A stretch of 17,143 nucleotides of DNA, taken from assembly GCA_927435965.1 (NCBI GenBank), contig CAKMKB010000205.1, positions 1-17,143 on the forward strand, given 5' to 3'. The stretch is from 38-11 sp927435965 (GTDB taxonomy: Bacteria; Bacillota; Clostridia; Tissierellales; Dethiosulfatibacteraceae). Below the pieces are notes generated by a model that was not told the origin of the DNA, ran no database searches, and was given only the letters and a program-made list of their open reading frames with translations. The translations under genes and the position numbers were made by a program. Positions 14,098 to 17,143 of the stretch are shown here, in pieces; the first letter of the stretch is position 1, and each line of letters opens with the position of its first letter.

Positions 14098-15120
14098 TCA
14101 TTTTCTGTTTTGGAATTCCTGATAGAGTTGATCCATAGAAGCAACCGACACACCTTTTCTTGTTGCAAGCCATACCCTATTCAAATCATCGAAAAGTATG
14201 GATTTTACTTCATCATTAACCAGTCCGTCATCAGTGTCTATTCTCACAAATGCATCCCCGTCCATAATACATATTCCGTTATATTCTGTTCCAATCCACA
14301 AGTAATCATTATCATTATTAATACTTCTTGCCTTGCTGCCATGTTTTCCCCATTCTTCAACTATAGTATCTTTCAGTGTTATCCCGTGGGGGGATGTTTC
14401 AAAAACAGCAATTCCTCCAACCTCGTAGAATCCTGTGGTTATGTAGATTAATTCATCCACTCTCAAACCCGCGGTAATATAGTTATGAGGGAGTCCTGTC
14501 TCAACAGTAAAATAAGTCCATTTTCCATCCTTTAAATAACTGATTCCATCCTTTGATGAAGCATAGTGTCCAAAAATAATACCTCCATAGCCATCCTCCA
14601 TAATCAAAAAGACTGTATTAAACAACAGCCCATCTTCTACCGTGATGCTTTGCCAGACACCGTTCTCAAGTTTTAAAACACCACCATATGTACCTGCCCA
14701 AAGGGTCTCTGATTCATCAATCATCAGACCATTTACTCTATAATCCGGAACATTGAAGGTTTCATCCAAGATACTGGAATATTGATATCCATCATACATT
14801 AAAATGCCACTATCATGACCTATGTAAAGAATTTCACCGTGTACAATCATGTCTTTAGCCAGAAATATACTGCCTAAGTCCAATGTTTCCACTTCCAGAG
14901 TATTGGGATTTATCTTGTAAACACCTTCCATACCGCTGGCATAGACAAACCCTTTATATTTAACAATATCAGATACCTCTTTTTCCACTAGAATATTTTC
15001 GAATAAATTCTCTTTCATTTCATCCTTAGTGCAAGAAACCATTAGGCAAAAAATCAAAAATATAAATAACAAATAAAGAATCCTATTGCACTTTTTATCT
15101 TCTATCATCACTCTGTACAT
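14098..15120 (-). CDS. Lipoprotein with two-component-regulator-type beta-propeller repeats
   Basis: A 340-residue protein predicted to be tethered to the outer face of the membrane. It has a lysine/arginine-containing N terminus, a hydrophobic segment (14-28) and a lipobox-like LMVSC with the lipidated Cys30. The body is built of roughly 40-residue repeats resembling the 'Reg_prop' propeller blades of hybrid two-component sensors, for example LWAGTYGGVLKLENGVW and the later LWIGTEYNGI and VWLATRKGVSV, with DGL turns between blades. No histidine kinase or other output domain follows, so it may be a binding or scaffold subunit. The ATG at 15120 is chosen; a TTG two codons earlier is also possible given AAAGGA upstream. 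First gene of the operon, with an extended -10 promoter near 15195. Confidence 0.85.
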   Translation of the reverse strand: MYRVMIEDKKCNRILYLLFIFLIFCLMVSCTKDEMKENLFENILVEKEVSDIVKYKGFVYASGMEGVYKINPNTLEVETLDLGSIFLAKDMIVHGEILYIGHDSGILMYDGYQYSSILDETFNVPDYRVNGLMIDESETLWAGTYGGVLKLENGVWQSITVEDGLLFNTVFLIMEDGYGGIIFGHYASSKDGISYLKDGKWTYFTVETGLPHNYITAGLRVDELIYITTGFYEVGGIAVFETSPHGITLKDTIVEEWGKHGSKARSINNDNDYLWIGTEYNGICIMDGDAFVRIDTDDGLVNDEVKSILFDDLNRVWLATRKGVSVASMDQLYQEFQNRK

Positions 15121-15169
15121 ATGCAAGTAATCCTTTCATCTGGAATCGGGTTTGCTTTAAGTATATTAT

Positions 15170-15182
15170 GAAACAATGTTTC
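15170..15182. promoter_or_regulatory. 13-bp perfect palindrome GAAACAATGTTTC, possible operator
   Basis: GAAACA-A-TGTTTC lies just downstream of the predicted start of the three-gene operon. Position and symmetry suit a repressor site. The sequence is not the Firmicute LexA box (GAAC-N4-GTTC), and I cannot name a regulator. Confidence 0.45.
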
Positions 15183-15191
15183 TTAATTAGA

Positions 15192-15200
15192 ATTATACCA
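15192..15200 (-). promoter_or_regulatory. Extended -10 promoter of the three-gene operon
   Basis: Minus strand TGGTATAAT (15200-15192), an extended -10 without a clear -35. It predicts a start near 15185 and a leader of about 65 nt before the lipoprotein ATG. Confidence 0.6.
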
Positions 15201-15263
15201 CTTTTTTATTATATTTATTCACTACAGAAAAATATTTATTCAGTCCATTTTCACAAAAATAAA

Positions 15264-15285
15264 ACCTTTCATTTGATAGAAAGGT
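15264..15285 (-). terminator. Orphan terminator-like hairpin
   Basis: ACCTTTC (15264-15270) and GAAAGGT (15279-15285) form a 7-bp stem. On the minus strand TTTATTTTT follows. No gene ends just upstream of it on that strand, so it may insulate the operon from antisense transcription or end a short RNA. Confidence 0.45.
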
Positions 15286-15428
15286 CTGTTTAGTAGCTAT
15301 TATTCATTCTGCTATAACTTAGCTGGTCAGTAAAGGCAAATTATTTAAGAAAAATACATCACTCTTGATTTAAACTCCCTGATATTTTGTCTAATTTCAA
15401 AAATCCAATAGGAGAACTTATGATGATG

Positions 15429-15437
15429 TGATATAAT
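15429..15437 (+). promoter_or_regulatory. Extended -10 promoter of the 179-residue membrane protein gene
   Basis: TGATATAAT (15429-15437), an extended -10 with no good -35, 57 bp before the ATG. The same nine bases form the -10 of the nucleotidase and radical SAM promoters. Confidence 0.6.
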
Positions 15438-15494
15438 AAAATTCGAACTTATGATTTGATTTGTTCAGTTAGATTTAAGTAAGAAGGTGAGCAT

Positions 15495-16034
15495 ATGGAC
15501 CAGCTGTCTTTAATTAAACTTCAAAATAAAATGGTTGTTAAATTATTATGGATTTCGGCTTTTCTATCATTTCTGAATAACATGGCAAGTGTTAGAGATA
15601 TAAAAGCGGCCGTTGTGATTATTGTTTTTATAGGTGGTGTGGCTATGGCGATGTCGTATATGGTCTATACCAATAAAATGATTCATGAAGTTAAATACTT
15701 GGCTATTGCAGGTACTTATCTGACAGTTCTGGTATTTATAGCATTCACACCTGGCATGTTGTCATATCTAACTATTTATATCGCACTTTTTATTCTTGGA
15801 ATCTATCAGGACCAGAAGGTCATAGCGATATCTGCTATATTGAGTCTAATTTTATCAACCTTTGCGTTTGTTTTTTACAAAGAAATGATTTTTCATGTAC
15901 GATATCATAATCTACTTTCTCTGTTGGCATTCAATTTTTTCATTATCCTTTCCTGTTGTTTGTTGGTCCTTCAAGGTCAGTTCAGCGCCAAGGTCTACCG
16001 AGAGATTGAGAAAACACCAAAGAATAAGAAATAG
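15495..16034 (+). CDS. Small six-helix membrane protein resembling an orphan chemoreceptor/GGDEF sensor domain
   Basis: A 179-residue protein with about six membrane helices (near 15-30, 37-58, 68-85, 90-105, 109-127, 140-160) and a short basic tail. Its layout and phrases such as LQNKMVVKLLWIS near the start and YLTIYIALFILGIYQDQKVIA (split here by eye at 91-111) resemble the membrane sensor region at the N terminus of many Firmicute methyl-accepting chemotaxis and diguanylate cyclase proteins. The cytoplasmic signalling domain that should follow is absent: the gene stops at residue 179 and a terminator lies 25 bp later. It may be a stand-alone sensor, a decoy, or a truncated receptor. AAGAAGGTGA is a fair ribosome binding site for the ATG. 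Confidence 0.8.
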   Translation: MDQLSLIKLQNKMVVKLLWISAFLSFLNNMASVRDIKAAVVIIVFIGGVAMAMSYMVYTNKMIHEVKYLAIAGTYLTVLVFIAFTPGMLSYLTIYIALFILGIYQDQKVIAISAILSLILSTFAFVFYKEMIFHVRYHNLLSLLAFNFFIILSCCLLVLQGQFSAKVYREIEKTPKNKK

Positions 16035-16058
16035 ATTAGCTTCATAGTTTAAAAAAGC

Positions 16059-16091
16059 AAAACAGCTATCAGTGGTATTGATAGCTGTTTT
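16059..16091. terminator. Bidirectional intrinsic terminator
   Basis: A perfect 13-bp stem (16059-16071 with 16079-16091) with a seven-base loop and A/T tracts on both sides. It sits between the convergent 179-residue gene (plus) and RDD gene (minus). Confidence 0.9.
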
Positions 16092-16130
16092 TAGTTGGCG
16101 CATCCAATTAATGATAATATTTGCAAGTAG

Positions 16131-17143
16131 TTATGGCTTGTTCACAGAAAAGCTCATTCTAAAAAAGTTTTCCTCTGTGTTTTCTGACCGAAGAAGAATA
16201 TTAGACCCAGTGACTACAAAACCAAAGTACTCGATATCACAAATAAACGTTAGCCCTGCCGCATAAAATTGATAACTCTTAAAAGAATGCTGATCAATCT
16301 GGTCTGATATTTTAATCGGTATCTTTGAAAATAATCCCATTTCCCTTTGAGCCCCAGCAAAAGCAAGAGAGGCTGCAAGCATGTGTGTGTCATATGATGT
16401 GAGCCAGTGTTCATGATCTTCAATATCAATTAAAAAGATAACCTCTGTCAAATAGCCATTTTCAGTTGTGAAGTGAAACTCTGGTTTTTGCGTTTGCCAC
16501 ATACCTATGTGGATGACAGAACCACCAGATTCATCCTCTACCCATTTTCCGTTTTCATCCAAATGCAAATCATCATAACTCAAGTCAAAAACTCTGGCAT
16601 AGTAATTATAATTCTCAGAAAACTCCGCGATAGTCAGCTCCCCCCTGTTTGGAGGAAGTCTTTGTGCGGATATGATTGATATCAGTAAAACAAATGCAAC
16701 TGCATTTGCAGCAATATAGATCATGGCTCTGAACCACTTTGTGTCTTTGATACTATAAGATACTGATTCATCCCATGGCTGAGGTTCATTATCAATGCAG
16801 AGCTGGTAGCTTTTCCATTGACGTACAAGGTTGTATATCGGAATATCGAAGCCCATTCCAGTCCCTATCACGCCCCAAGTACGCTCAAAAGCCTCACTAT
16901 AGTCCAGAAGACTTCCTCTAGGATTCTCTATCCTTAGTCCAAAGATTGCTTTTCCAGGTGTGGTACCAAGAAACTTGAGCCATAAAGGCTCCAGAAACAG
17001 CATCATCGCTATTGCTACAAAAGAATCAAATATGCTGCTAAAACCAATCCTTGTCGAAATATTAATTTGAAAAACGAAGGCTATAAAAGCTGTCCAGAGG
17101 ATTCTATATAAAAATAAATCAAACATTCTAGCTAAATATCTTC
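16131..17143 (-). CDS. RDD family membrane protein with C-terminal domain (5' end outside the window)
   Basis: The reading frame stays open to the right edge, so the start lies beyond it. The frame reads RYLARMFDLFL, which holds the Arg and Asp typical of the RDD signature; an internal Met at 17126 is therefore not the true start. Counting from that Met, helices lie near 5-20 and 30-50, followed by the hallmark GTTPGKAIFGLRI (54-66) and the conserved WGVIGTGMGFDIPIYNL (84-100). A third helix lies near 132-152, and then about 180 soluble residues follow, starting RLPPNRGELTIAEF. RDD proteins are poorly understood; some are linked to ion transport. The gene ends 39 bp from a two-way terminator. 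Whether it belongs with the operon at 15120-10858 cannot be told from here. Confidence 0.86.
   Translation of the reverse strand, partial: RYLARMFDLFLYRILWTAFIAFVFQINISTRIGFSSIFDSFVAIAMMLFLEPLWLKFLGTTPGKAIFGLRIENPRGSLLDYSEAFERTWGVIGTGMGFDIPIYNLVRQWKSYQLCIDNEPQPWDESVSYSIKDTKWFRAMIYIAANAVAFVLLISIISAQRLPPNRGELTIAEFSENYNYYARVFDLSYDDLHLDENGKWVEDESGGSVIHIGMWQTQKPEFHFTTENGYLTEVIFLIDIEDHEHWLTSYDTHMLAASLAFAGAQREMGLFSKIPIKISDQIDQHSFKSYQFYAAGLTFICDIEYFGFVVTGSNILLRSENTEENFFRMSFSVNKP

Larger units (their letters stand above)
15127..15494. other. Intergenic region between divergent genes
   Basis: These 368 bases hold no convincing gene. They contain the operon promoter and a palindrome on the left (15170-15200), an unexplained hairpin (15264-15285), and the extended -10 promoter of the plus-strand gene on the right (15429-15437). 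The DNA is very AT-rich, and I see no tRNA or riboswitch core. Confidence 0.6.

Noticed and set aside
14085..14168. Upstream extension of the 739-residue protein
   Set aside because: The extra 28 codons overlap the end of the lipoprotein gene, while AAAGGAGGT sits right before the ATG at 14084.
14071..14451. 126-codon plus-strand frame
   Set aside because: It is antisense to the lipoprotein gene and its junction with the next gene; the minus-strand genes have clear ribosome binding sites and repeats.
15170..15182. LexA (SOS) box reading of the palindrome
   Set aside because: The Firmicute LexA box is GAAC-N4-GTTC; this site is GAAAC-N3-GTTTC and does not match.
15411..15431. GGAG followed by ATGATGATGTGA, looking like a leader peptide
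   Set aside because: It encodes only three Met and overlaps the -10 region of the promoter, so it would not be transcribed from it.
1..17143. CRISPR arrays, insertion sequences, prophage, tRNA or rRNA
   Set aside because: No regularly spaced repeats, transposase motifs, terminal inverted repeats or recognisable structural RNA genes were seen.

Overview
The window looks like chromosomal DNA of a low-GC Gram-positive anaerobe, most likely a member of Clostridia. The reasons are AT-rich intergenic DNA, strong AGGAGG-type ribosome binding sites, TTGACA/TATAAT and TGnTATAAT promoters, a BirA/BioY pair, a YtrA-type GntR-ABC operon, a YitT protein, a LysM-bearing secreted 5'-nucleotidase and a radical SAM protein resembling maturases of tungsten enzymes. 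I see no phage, insertion sequence, CRISPR array, tRNA or rRNA. Fifteen protein genes are supported; the last one runs off the right edge.

Layout. (1) 72-1692: divergent birA and bioY, with two BirA operators and two overlapping promoters between them. (2) 1819-2580: a DDAH/arginine-deiminase-like amidinohydrolase, closed by a two-way terminator. (3) 5712-2666 (minus): a GntR repressor, an ABC ATPase and a permease with a large outer domain. The genes overlap by 26 bp at both junctions, and a near-consensus promoter is overlaid by ATACAG/CTGTAT palindromes. (4) 5881-6768: a YitT-family membrane protein. (5) Three single minus-strand genes: a solo B3/4 (PheT-like) protein, a LysM-5'-nucleotidase and a radical SAM/SPASM protein, each with its own promoter; terminators lie before or after them. 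(6) 15120-10858 (minus): a three-gene operon of unknown function, made up of a beta-propeller lipoprotein, a 739-residue membrane protein with an acidic linker, and a 331-residue soluble protein that looks internally duplicated. (7) 15495-16034 (plus): a small six-helix membrane protein resembling the sensor part of chemotaxis or GGDEF proteins but with no output domain. (8) 16131 to the right edge (minus): an RDD-family membrane protein.

How the parts may work together. The biotin block is a self-contained uptake and sensing unit: BirA senses biotin as biotinyl-AMP and probably represses both itself and the transporter. The GntR-ABC block is a self-regulated unit of the kind often linked to envelope stress. 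The three-gene operon is the best candidate for an undescribed system. It ends at a good terminator, starts at an extended -10 promoter with a 13-bp palindrome just downstream, and encodes an outer-face lipoprotein, an integral membrane protein and a cytoplasmic protein. The architecture of the last one recalls EspG-type chaperones of type VII secretion. That resemblance is my inference from pattern, not an established homology.
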